From assembly GCF_017591435.1 (NCBI RefSeq), contig NC_059294.1, forward strand, positions 6,779,501 through 6,843,500: 64,000 bases of DNA, written 5' to 3'. A model generated the notes under the pieces. The model worked only from the letters and a program-made list of their open reading frames with translations. It was not told the origin of the DNA and ran no database searches. The DNA comes from Portunus trituberculatus (Eukaryota > Arthropoda > Malacostraca > Decapoda > Portunidae). The translations under genes were made by a program, and so were the position numbers. Shown here one piece after another: positions 47,144 through 58,239 of the stretch. Every line of letters begins with the position of its first letter. Position 1 is the first letter of the stretch.

Positions 47144-47356
47144 TTAATCCCTTCAGTACCAGGACGCGCTTCCATATTCATTCTGCTTACTATTTGGTGA
47201 TTTTATACAGCTTCAGAAACTTACGGGAGGATTAAAATAGTGAAGACTGTGGCCATTAATCTTCTGACCTCTACAGAACCTTCCTAATGTCAATAATATC
47301 GTCTAATCACATCCAAAACTCATGGTAAAAATGCGTCTCAGTACTGAAGGGGTTAA
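47144..47356 (-). mobile_element. piggyBac-like MITE, copy E (reverse)
   Basis: Reverse-strand copy, 213 bases, TTAA at both ends. The left side reads TTAATCCCTTCAGTACCAGG and the right side CAGTACTGAAGGGGTTAA. Its right-hand TTAA (47353-47356) is also the left TTAA of copy F. Confidence 0.87.
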
Positions 47357-47565
47357 CCCCTACAATACTGGGACATATTTTTACCTTGAGATTTATGTAC
47401 AACTGAACCATTTTACTGACTTTAGGAGGGGTCTATGGAGGTCAGAAGATTAATGGCCACAGAATTCCCTATTTTAATCCCCACATAAGTTTTTGAAGCT
47501 GTATAATATCACCAGAAAGTAAGCAGAATAAACATAGAAACGCATCATGGTACTGAAGTGGTTAA
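47353..47565 (+). mobile_element. piggyBac-like MITE, copy F (abuts copy E)
   Basis: Forward copy of 213 bases, from TTAACCCCTACAATACTGG to GGTACTGAAGTGGTTAA. It shares one TTAA with copy E, so the pair forms a head-to-head inverted dimer of about 420 bases. Confidence 0.87.
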
Positions 47566-47804
47566 AAGCAATCTACTAACAAATCTCACAAGCCTCGAGT
47601 GAGATAGAGGGGGGAGGGGGCGACACTAGTGACAGTAAAGCATGTCCCGCGGCCCCTGAAGTAGTGCCATGGAAATCTGATATTGCTGAGGTAAGAGTGA
47701 GGTGGTGGAGCCTGCGACACCTCACCACCACCAGCCAGCTGCCCCTGCATTTCCCTCCTTTCGCCTCAACACTTCATTACCGCTCTCTCCCCGCAGTCAC
47801 ACCA

Positions 47805-48097
47805 CACTCACCACGCTCACCACCTACACACTAATTCCAGGCGTGACGTGAGTAGTATTCTAATATCTATCGTATACATCTCGTTGCCCTACTCTTGCTT
47901 GTCTTCGTGTGTTCATTAACCTCGCCCCTTCGTCCTCCCTCTCGCAGCACAACCCGCACTCCCGCCATCTGCACATTAATTTCAGGCGTGACGTGAGAAG
48001 TGTTGGAATATCTATTGTGTTCGAGTATCTATCCTGTATATCCCGCTGCCCTTCCCTTGCTTGTCTTCGTCTGTTCATTAACGCTAGCCCTTCCCTC
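47805..48097. repeat. tandem duplication, unit ~145 bp, two copies
   Basis: CAGGCGTGACGTGAG lies at 47838 and 47983. CTTGCTTGTCTTCGT and GTTCATTAAC follow in both copies. The second copy has an ~11-base insertion (GTTCGAGTATC). The open frames across it are by-products of this duplication. Confidence 0.87.
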
Positions 48098-48269
48098 GCA
48101 TTTGCGCTTTGACTCACCACACGCTTCTCCATGCATCTTGTTAAACCTTCACATGCTTTGGCTTCTTCTAGAGATTGGTAAAACGGAGTAGTATAAGTAT
48201 GGTGAGTCATTTTGAAAGCCATCACTTCCAGCTATAGAAATGATCGACTGGTGAGTGTTGTTATTTATT

Positions 48270-48490
48270 TCTTCATGTGTATAATCTCCTCTAGTAAACT
48301 CTGGAACTCCCTACCCGTATCTTTATTTCTCATCTCCTATGACTTGACTTCATTTAAAAAGGAGGTCTCAAGACATTTGTCCCTGTCCTTTGGCAAGCTC
48401 TATCGGACCTAGAAGGGGGCTGGCAATTAAAAGGGCCTTTCTTTTTTGTTGTTGTTGCCTTAGGCCCTGTTACATGAAAAAAAAATACGC
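48270..48490 (+). mobile_element. non-LTR retrotransposon 3' end (RT ORF C-terminus, 3' UTR and A tail)
   Basis: The reading frame ending at TAG 48410-48412 carries LWNSLP at 48299-48316, then DLTSFKKEVSRHL. LWNSLP followed by an FK-containing helix before the stop is typical of the C-terminal end of jockey-like and related non-LTR reverse transcriptase ORFs. A GC-poor 3' UTR (GGCCTTTC..., GCCTTAGGCCCTGTTACATG) and an A run (from ~48477) follow. The upstream ORF, including RT and endonuclease, is absent, so this is a 5'-truncated dead copy. The 5' limit is approximate. Confidence 0.75.
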
Positions 48491-48504
48491 ATCGTATTGT
48501 CATT

Positions 48505-48550
48505 CCTTGGTAATCAATGGATAGATTCCTTGGTAATCAATGGATAGATT
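48505..48550. repeat. 23-bp tandem duplication, two perfect units
   Basis: The unit starting CCTTGGTAATCAATGGATAG (with ATT at its end) occurs twice without change, just after the A tail of the LINE fragment. Confidence 0.96.
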
Positions 48551-48897
48551 GTGGCGGTGTTACCCGGCTGGACGATCAGATTCGAGGCGGCGCGATAGCA
48601 GTTTACCTCTTGCGCCTTTAAAATTTCATACACATTAATAAGGATTTAAGGACAACTTATATTATGACCCCCGCAATAAGTCTCCCCGACCCCGCCACGC
48701 TCAGGAGCCTCTGTATACTCCAACACGATCCACGAGGAGGGTTAGAAAGGCTGGTTGGGGAGCTAAATCTGCCTCCCTGACCGTGCCATGTTCCTACGCA
48801 GGATATGGCGCAGGTCATTCCTAGTTTCAATCTCCTTTGAAGGACTAAGAGGATATAAAAGTAGTATTCAGGATTCTGTTGGTTATCTTGGTATATT

Positions 48898-48899
<2 letters not shown>

Positions 48900-48943
<44 letters not shown>
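48900..48943. repeat. (GT)n, ~44 bp
   Basis: Pure GT array. Confidence 0.95.
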
Positions 48944-48944
<1 letters not shown>

Positions 48945-49299
48945 AGACGTGGTCCTTCACTCACTGGGTTCCCTGAAGCATTGATTTATCTGACTCTTCT
49001 AAAGATTTGTATCAATATTTCACAAAGTGCAGGACAATTTCCAGGTTCAACCGATACTCAGGGATTCATAAATGCAGAAATATTGATGCATTCAGCACAT
49101 GTAGCATAGCCATCAACCGCTGTTATACGTACGCCACTTTACTGTGACATGAAATATAGAAAAAAACTGACACATGCATTCGAATATATATGCAACTTAT
49201 TTTCATTCAGTTCAGCACAGCCCTCAACGCTATTGCGAAATCGACGTAAGGGAATTCACCTCCATAAAAATACTACCAAATCTGACTTACTCACCCTTA

Positions 49300-49460
49300 T
49301 AGTAGTAGTAGTAGTAGTATACAAATAGTAAGGTTAGGAGAAGAAGGAAGATGAGAAAGAGAAGAAAGGGAATGAGAAGAAAGGAAAAAGATGAGGAGCA
49401 GAAGGAAGAAGAGGAAAAAGAGAATAAAAGGAAGAAAACTAAATGAGGAAACTACGGTAA
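49300..49460. repeat. (AGT)n and purine-rich tract
   Basis: Seven AGT units at 49300-49320, then GAAGAAGGAAGA-type purine-rich sequence to ~49450. Confidence 0.75.
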
Positions 49461-49509
49461 CTATATAATGTTTCCTTCATAACCAGAACCACCATGGATA
49501 CACACTCAC

Positions 49510-49731
49510 GCCTGTATTCAGAAACGCCTTCCCTTTTCACTTCGACAATTTTCCAAGGCCACAGAGCCAACTAGCCGGGTTTTCAAGACAGTTTATCCTT
49601 TTAATAAACTAGAAATCTTGCCAATCTATCACCACAACCATAAAAATACTTTTAAAAACACGAGTATCTTCAACTAGAGCCTTTAGAAAGCAGCGATGGT
49701 GGGAGAGCAAAGCGTTTCAGAATACGGTCCC
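49510..49731 (-). mobile_element. second MITE-like family, copy I (reverse)
   Basis: Read on the reverse strand it starts GGGACCGTATTCTGAAACGC and ends GGCGTTTCTGAATACAGG, so the ends are inverted repeats. The inner CTTGAAAACCCGGCTAG and CTGTGGCCTTGGAAAATTGT align with copy H. More diverged than G and H are from each other. Confidence 0.68.
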
Positions 49732-50039
49732 TCCACACACAATAGTTGACTGTACTGAATCTGCATGATAATAAATTCCCCAAACACTTCACCCATGCTG
49801 TTGTGGCCTCACCGCATATATAAAAGCGTGAAAATAGCCCGCAGTAAATGAGCAGACCTTTGAATTATGCACGATAATGTCTCCGCAAGATTAGTAAATG
49901 CACCCAACAAGGAGGCGGAATAGGATGCGTTTGCCGGGAAGCGTAGCAGCGACTCCAGCAACGCTAGTGGGTTAATAGGGATCTGCAACGTAGATGTTAT
50001 TTGGCCTAGTTGTGTGACCTTCGCGGGACAGTGTGTGGG

Positions 50040-50345
50040 GCGGAGAGCGACGCAAACAGGAGCATGAGAAGGAAAGAAAAGAAAGAGATTGAAATGATGA
50101 GAAATGCAGACTTTAATTATCTAAAGAGCATGGAGGAATGTTAAGAAAAGTAAGAGAAAACAAGTGAAAGAAAAAGTAGTAACAAAAAAGCAAGGATAAG
50201 ATTAAAATTATGTAAGCCAAATAAAGAATAGTCGAAAAGAAAAGAATGGAAATAAGAGAAGGAGAGTGGGTTGCAGGAGAGGATTGTAAAGATAAGAAAG
50301 TTATCGATGAAAGCAAAAAAGGCAATAATGAGAAGAGGAGGATAA
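50040..50345. other. purine-rich tract
   Basis: A/G-rich, AAGAAAAG-like words, no fixed unit. Confidence 0.55.
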
Positions 50346-50416
50346 AATGAGAAGTGAAGACCATCTCATCCCCGCAATCGAATGTGGAGTCACGACACAC
50401 GCCCACCCCGCACACC

Positions 50417-50418
<2 letters not shown>

Positions 50419-50458
<40 letters not shown>
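50419..50458. repeat. (CA)n, ~40 bp
   Basis: Pure CA array with ACACC variants around it. Confidence 0.94.
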
Positions 50459-50460
<2 letters not shown>

Positions 50461-51030
50461 CACCCCCCCTTCACACACACAAACACACAGCTCTGTTATA
50501 ATCTTTTCATGACGTATTGTAACCAAACGTTTATGAATTTACAGGACAATCTCCTCTACAACATAACAAAAAGTCAGGCACACTTTACATTTCATTTAAC
50601 CTTTAACGTAATTTGCATAAAACAAACAGCCATAATTTACACGAAACTTGCAGCATGAATAACACGAACACTCAATATTAATTCACGCACTTACATATAA
50701 AAAAAACCTCCAACTCTATTTAAGTATAAAAATAATAGAAAAAATAAATAAAACTCCCACAACGCACAAATAACTTCCACTACTTACACACTCACCAAAA
50801 AAAGGGGGGAAAAAAAAGAAGAGAGTGTAAATTTAAACAAAACCACGAATGTTATCACAATTTCCACACGAACGAATATCATACTTACTGCCTTCAAATT
50901 CCGTCCTTCTTTACAACAAACGCCTGGAGGAGGGAGCTTATCACCGCCTCACACTGCTGGTCCCTCCCGCCTCTCCCGCCCCGCCCCCTTCATCTCGGTT
51001 TTAATCCGTCGGCAGTAATCGAACACACGA

Positions 51031-51031
<1 letters not shown>

Positions 51032-51087
<56 letters not shown>

Positions 51088-51184
51088 GGTAGAAGTTTGC
51101 CGACATCCTTGAGAATTTCCGATCCGTCACTTTTTCATCACCGACAAAGTTTGGCTGATTCCTCTTGATTGAAGGATGTCGGCT

Positions 51185-51264
<80 letters not shown>
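51032..51264. repeat. (GA)n, then (GT)n joined to (GA)n
   Basis: GA at 51032-51086. GT at 51186-51248 runs directly into GA at 51249-51264. Confidence 0.96.
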
Positions 51265-51265
<1 letters not shown>

Positions 51266-52261
51266 GTCGAGGGTACATAGGACGCGTGCAGGATAGGAGA
51301 GGTGAGTGGGGGAAAGGAGGGGGTCATGACGAATGGTGCCTTAGCTAATGAGTTCAGGGAGGCGGCCGGCGGTGGAGCTACTTGAATATTAACAACACTT
51401 AAAGCCGAGTAAATGTTCCACCCAGAAAGGCTTGTTGGTGGTTGTTCTGGTGAGGAAGCAAGAGGGACGCATCAACTTAAGAAAAAACGGTTTCTTGAGT
51501 AAAAAGTGATAATAAAAATGGGTGAATATATAAAGAACAGTTTTCAGGCGCTATATAGTTAAAGGAAAGTACAAAAAGTTATCTGAATATTGCATTAATG
51601 ACACCCACTTCAAAAACTTTCCCCATTCTTTCGTGCCCATAAAGCTCCTTCTTGTCTCGCTCCCCACCAGCCCACTACCGAACCGCCTCGCCTCATTGCA
51701 CCCGCCACCAAGAATGCTCCAAACTTCACCTTCACAAGAAATCGTAACATTCGGAGTTCACATTTCAATTTCATGTAGATCTATCGTATCGTCTTACTTT
51801 TTGATCGTACGCAAGTTTCTTGAAAACCACCTCAATAACTTAGTAATTTGTTTTATGTGTCGCATTTTATATCTTCCACATTTATAGCGTGACTTTTCTC
51901 TCGTCTGCTTTCCATTGCGAGCCACCATTGATTACTGCATGCTATGGTTTGCAGTAAGAACAGTTTGGTGTCCCTGTGAACAGCCATTCCCACCACCCCG
52001 CCGCGGTTGTCACAGTATCAAAGTTGGCCAATCTAACGCTGGGTCAATAGTTGGGCGAGTGACCGGCCGGGGTTGGACGCTGCTGTTGCCAAAGGGTTCC
52101 CAGTTGAAGCAAAACCGGAAACCCTCTTACCCAACAAGACTTCAATCCAGTCCTGCCAAAGGCGTCTCTACGTAGGGTGGGTCGCCGCTCCCCCTCGTTG
52201 TTACTTCGATCACCTCCACCCAAGCCGTCCCTCTCCCCCTCCTACACAAGATCATTACATT

Positions 52262-52263
<2 letters not shown>

Positions 52264-52358
<95 letters not shown>
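52264..52358. repeat. (CT)n, ~95 bp
   Basis: Pure CT array. Confidence 0.97.
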
Positions 52359-52360
<2 letters not shown>

Positions 52361-52502
52361 TCGCTGCAAATCCACTAATGCTTCTCCACCGAACCTACAC
52401 TCCCTAACACCCTATTCTCAATTCCCTAAATTCTCCCTATGCTCCAATTCCACTCCGTCCCGCCACTTTGACCCAGCCTGTCCACTACATTCGTCCTCCA
52501 CA

Positions 52503-52545
52503 TCCTCCTCCTCCTCCTCCCCCTCCTCCTCCTCCTCCTCCTCCT
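52503..52545. repeat. (TCC)n, ~43 bp
   Basis: TCC units with one CCC interruption. Confidence 0.94.
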
Positions 52546-52712
52546 GCTCCTTCTCTTCTACAATGTCAGCATTGTCCCTTCTTCCCCAAATCCCCTTGAG
52601 TATTAATGCATCAAGAGCCGTTAATGTAAATCTCTAAAGCTTGTATAATCCTGTAGTGACTCCCGGAACAAGACGGGGAGGTGGTAGCGAGAACACGACG
52701 TCAGCGCGCACT

Positions 52713-53041
<329 letters not shown>

Positions 53042-53639
53042 TACTGCGGGCACCGCAACATGTGAGGGACGCCAGGAGACCCCGAGACAACAGGCCAATA
53101 ATGGAGTGCGGGCGGGCGAGCAAGTGGTGGGCGGGCGAGCGGGCGGGAGTGCTTGCGTCGACTGGTGCCCTCCATCGGGTATTGTCTGCAAGGCCCACTC
53201 AGACCCTCCCCGAAGCCACTATGAAATGGAAATGATCATTCAATAGGGAAAATGCATTATTTATTCGCTCGGTAATGACAAAACAATATTGGATGGGGAG
53301 CGTGATGCGACTACAATATTGCGTTTGGATGACTCCGGCCATTGTGAGCTGCAGCCGCCGTGATTGAGGCCACCGCACTGCTCCCTCTCCTCCCGGCCGA
53401 CCCTCACCGCCATGGACTCTCTTCCCGCCTTCTCTTTTCATAATATTCCCCTCTCACATCTCCAAGCTCCCCACTTCACTCTTCCTCGCCTCTCCTGGGC
53501 ATCCTACCCCTCCATGCGCCCATCTCCTTCATCCAGTGTCTCGGCGAAATCACACATTCCTCTTGCATACTCAGAAATTTCTCCGACAGTCTTTACCAAC
53601 TGTATTTACGGTCGTCGCCCGAGTTTTGCATATTCATCA

Positions 53640-54060
53640 TTCCTGGTGCAGGGTAATTAAGACATTCACCTTCGTTTTCCTCGGCAACATCTGCCTCTCT
53701 CCTGCGTCATAAATTAAATCGTAATCGCCGACACCTAAATCCTGAGATTTCCAGTGACGGGAAAAGATATCGAGTTTCACATTAATCATCTACAGTTACC
53801 GAATCGAATTATATGTAATTAAAGTGTCAGGGGTTATTAACGAGGTGACGGCGGATTTTAAGCAAATGAACCGTGTTCTTTCCATTAGTCCTTTAATTAA
53901 AACTGGATAAGAAATATCTGTTACTTTTTAATTCCAGGAAAAGGACGAAGCATGGAGCAAAATATTTGCTCGTCACATCCCCGCGGCCAAGACTCGGATA
54001 CGCGAATAATTTTCCGTTCTCTTCTCTTAGGTGCCGGGAGCAGGTCACGTGTCCGCTGGA
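53640..54060. other. candidate conserved non-coding element
   Basis: Repeat-free and A/T-rich with several homeodomain-like cores (GTAATTAAAG, TTTAATTAAAAC, TTTTTAATTCC) and no credible ORF. Conservation itself cannot be seen from one sequence. Confidence 0.3.
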
Positions 54061-54542
54061 CGTTCTGAAGTTTAAATGAATTCCTTATTTTCATTAGCAG
54101 CCCTGGGTGACGACAGGAGCAGGAATCTTGAGTAAAAAAGCGGCGAAAAGCTATTCCAATCAGCGGGTCTACGTGCCTTCCCGCCTTCAAGTTTCTATAA
54201 GAACGGGATTACCACCAGTCTTATTGATGAAGCTGGCACTGCGTGACCTGTGGGAATATACGAATGATTTTCAGACCATCGAAACAAAGAAGTGAAAAGA
54301 TTTCTTGTGTGACTGGACGCGGAACACTAGTGACAGCCCGGCGCAGCGCTACCTCCGAGTAAAGTTTATGGCCTTCTGGAAGCACCGCTGGCGGCTCTCA
54401 AATCTCGATGATGAAGTGCTAGAGTGGTGCAGGAAGGAGTGGTCTTGGTGCCTCCCGCCGCGTGCAGTCCCGCCCCGCTGACCAAAGTGGCAGACGGCCT
54501 CATTGATCTATGCTGTCTTTTTCCATTCTAGGATCGTAAATT

Positions 54543-54545
<3 letters not shown>

Positions 54546-54592
<47 letters not shown>
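54546..54592. repeat. (CT)n, ~47 bp
   Basis: Pure CT array. Confidence 0.96.
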
Positions 54593-54593
<1 letters not shown>

Positions 54594-54836
54594 CACACGT
54601 TACGTGGCTCTGTGAATTTATTGCACCCACATATTGTTTTCTTTGAATTCAGATGATCTCACAGGTTAATATAATGTACTCCGTTAAATCTGATATAAAA
54701 AGCTGCCTCTGTTGCATCATCCTGGCGTGATTGCATAAATGCATCTGCATCACTATGGAGGGTAAACAGACACACCTACATACAAAACTGCCTGCATACT
54801 TACTTATATGTAAATATACATACATGAATTAATATA

Positions 54837-54840
<4 letters not shown>

Positions 54841-54924
<84 letters not shown>
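54841..54924. repeat. (CT)n, ~84 bp
   Basis: Pure CT array. Confidence 0.97.
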
Positions 54925-54926
<2 letters not shown>

Positions 54927-55299
54927 ATCTTTATACTTCCCTTCCAAACTCTGCCATCATGTTATAGACAGGCATATAAAACCTTTCCAATATGTTCTTT
55001 TTCTAATATATAGGACGGAAATAGCAGCAACCCTCCAATAATGGCGAGTGTAGCTTCTCCCTTCTCCCCTCTCCCCTCTCCCAGCGGGATTGCAGAGTGG
55101 CGCGGGACACAGGGCTCCCCGTCGCCACACCACTTACCGGCAGCTCACCTCACGCCGAGGAAGTTAATCCAGAATCTTAAGTCACTTTTGGTTTACGGCG
55201 ACATTATGCACACCGAGCAATTTACTCGAAAATTATAAATACCTGAATAACACAGCTGCACCACCACGGCCACGCCATCACACAAACCAGCCAGGCACA

Positions 55300-55301
<2 letters not shown>

Positions 55302-55376
<75 letters not shown>
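55302..55376. repeat. (CA)n, ~75 bp
   Basis: Pure CA array. Confidence 0.97.
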
Positions 55377-55378
<2 letters not shown>

Positions 55379-56440
55379 TGAATGAATAAAACAAGATCCT
55401 CTTTATTCGAACGTTAAAAGATTATACAAAAAAACAAAAGCTTCTTAACCTACTTTGGTCTTGCCTGGCAGCAGCCCCGGCCCGGCAGCGCCTTCACGAG
55501 ACGCATGAACATGTAAACTAATTTAATTAACGAAAAAAACATTACGGCATATTAAGCAGTATTTCAGGGTTGGTTTACAGTGCAGTCAAGTCAGCCTCTT
55601 CCTCTGCTCATTATGGTTCCGTCAGGCGAGCTGCTGAGAGGGGCCGGGAGTTATGAATATTGAAGGTCACGAGGGCAAGGATGCACTCGCCCTTTTTTCC
55701 AGCACAGTTCCTTCATCCTACATGGGACCCACCACCTAGATGCTCGCCTCTGTGTTTTATTTATCCCGTCGATATGGCAGCGTGAGAGTTAGTAACAGGA
55801 GGAACATTTTTCTTTCTGAAGGCAAGGAAATTGACTTGAAGTAAAACCCTGATGCACTTTATGAAATATCCGTTCTTCCTGTGCCGCTGTATACTGTAAA
55901 AAAAATGAACAGCATGAAAGAGACAAACTGTTATTCATTCACCTTAATACATCAACGTCCCCCCCCCCCAACACACACAGCAAAGAGCCGCCTGTGTCTG
56001 GGTCTGCGTGTCCAGGCCCGCCACACCCTTGCCTCGGGTGGCGGCCGTAACAACAAAGCCTGTCTATCCTTCGGCTCAAAGGGAGGACGCTAAGTGAAAC
56101 GAGGCCATTATAGTAGCGTCTACCTCGAGGGGCGAGGCTGCTGGTCGAAGTTTGGACGCCCATCCTAGGATCTTCACGCCCTTCGCTTCCATCAAAGGCG
56201 TGTACAGAGAACGCGACAACGAGGATCTTCAGTGCGAGCCTTTAAATGGCGTGGTGTGATGGAGTGTTGCAGATACGCCACTCACAGAATCATTAGAATT
56301 ACCAGTGTACTCCCAGCCAAGCAGCGACCGCCCTGTGCTGTGTCTAATTGTGTGGAAGGTTAAAGATAAAGAACGAGGAATGATGAGGACTACTGCCTTT
56401 TCCTTCGTTTAGCGCTCTCAATACCAAATATTATTAATAT

Positions 56441-56443
<3 letters not shown>
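55377..56443. other. unique sequence
   Basis: No repeat apart from a C run at 55960-55969. No exon recognised. Confidence 0.5.
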
Positions 56444-56503
<60 letters not shown>

Positions 56504-56599
56504 TAATGCAATGAGTCAAGTGTGCGTGGTGTGGCAGGCCCGTGGTTGGTGGCGTGGCGCGTGGCTCTGGCGGGAGGAGGAGGAGGAGGAGGAGGAGGG
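56444..56599. repeat. (CT)n and (GGA)n
   Basis: CT at 56444-56498 and GGA at 56573-56599. Confidence 0.95.
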
Positions 56600-56778
56600 C
56601 TCTCGGAGGCACCAATGCTCTGGAAACTTATCGAGGTCACGCTCGGTTGCGCCAAAACAATGGGCGGGAAGTAAACTGTGAGGCTGGAGCGGCCGGCGGT
56701 TCTATGACGCTAACTAACTCTCTTATCTGAGTGCTATTTATGATGGCGCAGCAAAACTATCCCACTATATATAAGCAC

Positions 56779-56780
<2 letters not shown>

Positions 56781-56865
<85 letters not shown>
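56781..56865. repeat. (AT)n, ~85 bp
   Basis: Second long AT array of the window, near SINE copy 2, as the 17.5 kb array is near SINE copy 1. Confidence 0.97.
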
Positions 56866-56868
<3 letters not shown>

Positions 56869-57067
56869 ATCCCTCGTACTCGTATTAAAATTCTCTGTCT
56901 TCCATTTTGGACAACATTTCTGAGTTGTCACCACAATTCACTACCATCACTTAAACAGCGGTACTTAACACAAATAAATATTGGTACTACTGCTGCTGCT
57001 GAAGGTGCATAGGAGGAACAGATCCACAAACGATAGGACAATAAACTTAACGTGTGTGTGTGTGTGT

Positions 57068-57279
57068 TTCACTGTTTGATCTGATGCAGTCTCTGACGAG
57101 ACAGCCAGACGTTACCTTACAAAACGAGCTCAGAGCTCATTATTTCCGATTTTCGGATAGGCCTGAGACCAGGCACACACCACACACCGGGACAACAAGG
57201 TCACAACTCCTCGATTTACATCCCGTACCTACTCACTGCTAGGTGAACAGGGGCTACACGTGAAAGGAGACACACCCAA

Positions 57280-57281
<2 letters not shown>
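57068..57281 (-). mobile_element. tRNA-derived SINE, copy 2 (tRNA head missing)
   Basis: Reverse-strand copy of the SINE body, closely matching the other three. It begins after a short (GT)n (57052-57067), which is the tail on this strand. It stops just after CACACCCAAA, where the other copies continue as TATCTCCA into the tRNA head. In place of the head there is a 64-base (GT)n at 57282-57345. This copy has neither A nor B box and cannot be internally promoted. A 5'-truncated insertion or replacement of the head by microsatellite expansion would both explain it. Confidence 0.85.

Positions 57282-57345
<64 letters not shown>
57282..57345. repeat. (GT)n replacing the SINE head
   Basis: 64-base GT array directly abutting the truncated SINE copy 2. 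Confidence 0.97.
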
Positions 57346-57350
<5 letters not shown>

Positions 57351-57801
57351 GGTATTTACATGTGCTATTTGTCGAATACGAAATTAAAAGCAAATATCTA
57401 CTTTTCCCCTCAACTAGTATCCAGATTAAGCTAGTTCTGCAATCCAGGAATCTTCTTCGTCAGCTGATTACCCTGTCCTTATACGGGGTCGCTGTTTTTG
57501 ATGAGTCGCCTCCACCTGCCTCTGTCACCAACCATGTTGTTTTGAAGTCCTTTCTCTTTCATGAAGTCAACATAATAACATTTAAAGTACTGTTGATAAT
57601 TAGTGTTTTGAATGATACACTGTGTTTCACTAATGAACATCATAACTGAGCAAGCAATGCCTCATTGATTGAAATTCGTGTCGCAGAATATTCACGTCAC
57701 CACACGAGCAAGATTCCTTCACCGTAAGAATTCACATATCGTTTTGTAAGAAATTTTTCAAAGATGACAAAGCACGTCACTCAGAAAATCACAATGAAAC
57801 A

Positions 57802-57806
<5 letters not shown>

Positions 57807-57872
<66 letters not shown>
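57807..57872. repeat. (CA)n 5' of SINE copy 3
   Basis: 66 bases of CA running straight into the tRNA-like head. Confidence 0.97.
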
Positions 57873-57873
<1 letters not shown>

Positions 57874-57875
<2 letters not shown>

Positions 57876-58167
57876 CCGGTAGCTCAGCTCAGTGGTTAGA
57901 GCGCTGGCTTCACAAGCCAGAGGACCGGGGTTCGATTCCCCGGCCGGTTGGAGATATTTGGGTGTGTCTCCTTTCACGTGTAGCCCCTGTTCACCTTGCA
58001 GTGAGTAGGTACGGGATGTAAATCGAGGAGTTGTGACCTTGTTGTCCCGGTGTGTGGTGTGTGCCTGGTCTCAGGCCTATCCGAAGATCGGAAATAATGA
58101 GCTCTGAGCTCGTTCCGTAGGGTATCGCCTGGCTGTCTCGTCAGAGACTGCAGCAGATCAAACAGTG

Positions 58168-58170
<3 letters not shown>
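57874..58170 (+). mobile_element. tRNA-derived SINE, copy 3 (full length, A-box duplication)
   Basis: Full-length copy with a perfect 5-bp anticodon stem (CTGGC/GCCAG) around TTCACAA. The B box is intact (57929-57939). GCTCA is duplicated inside the A box, giving TAGCTCAGCTCAGTGG at 57880-57895, which spaces out the D-arm. The body is nearly identical to copy 1. A 66-base (CA)n lies immediately 5' and a 67-base (CA)n forms the 3' tail. The partial reverse-strand copy 2 sits about 600 bases upstream, so the two are inverted relative to each other. Confidence 0.88.
57880..57939 (+). promoter_or_regulatory. Pol III promoter of SINE copy 3, A box altered
   Basis: The B box GGTTCGATTCC is intact. 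The A box carries a 5-base GCTCA duplication. An intact alignment is still possible from the second repeat unit (CTCAGTGG), so the functional effect is uncertain. Confidence 0.5.

Positions 58171-58237
<67 letters not shown>
58171..58237. repeat. (CA)n tail of SINE copy 3
   Basis: 67 bases of CA following GTGAAA. Confidence 0.97.
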
Positions 58238-58239
<2 letters not shown>

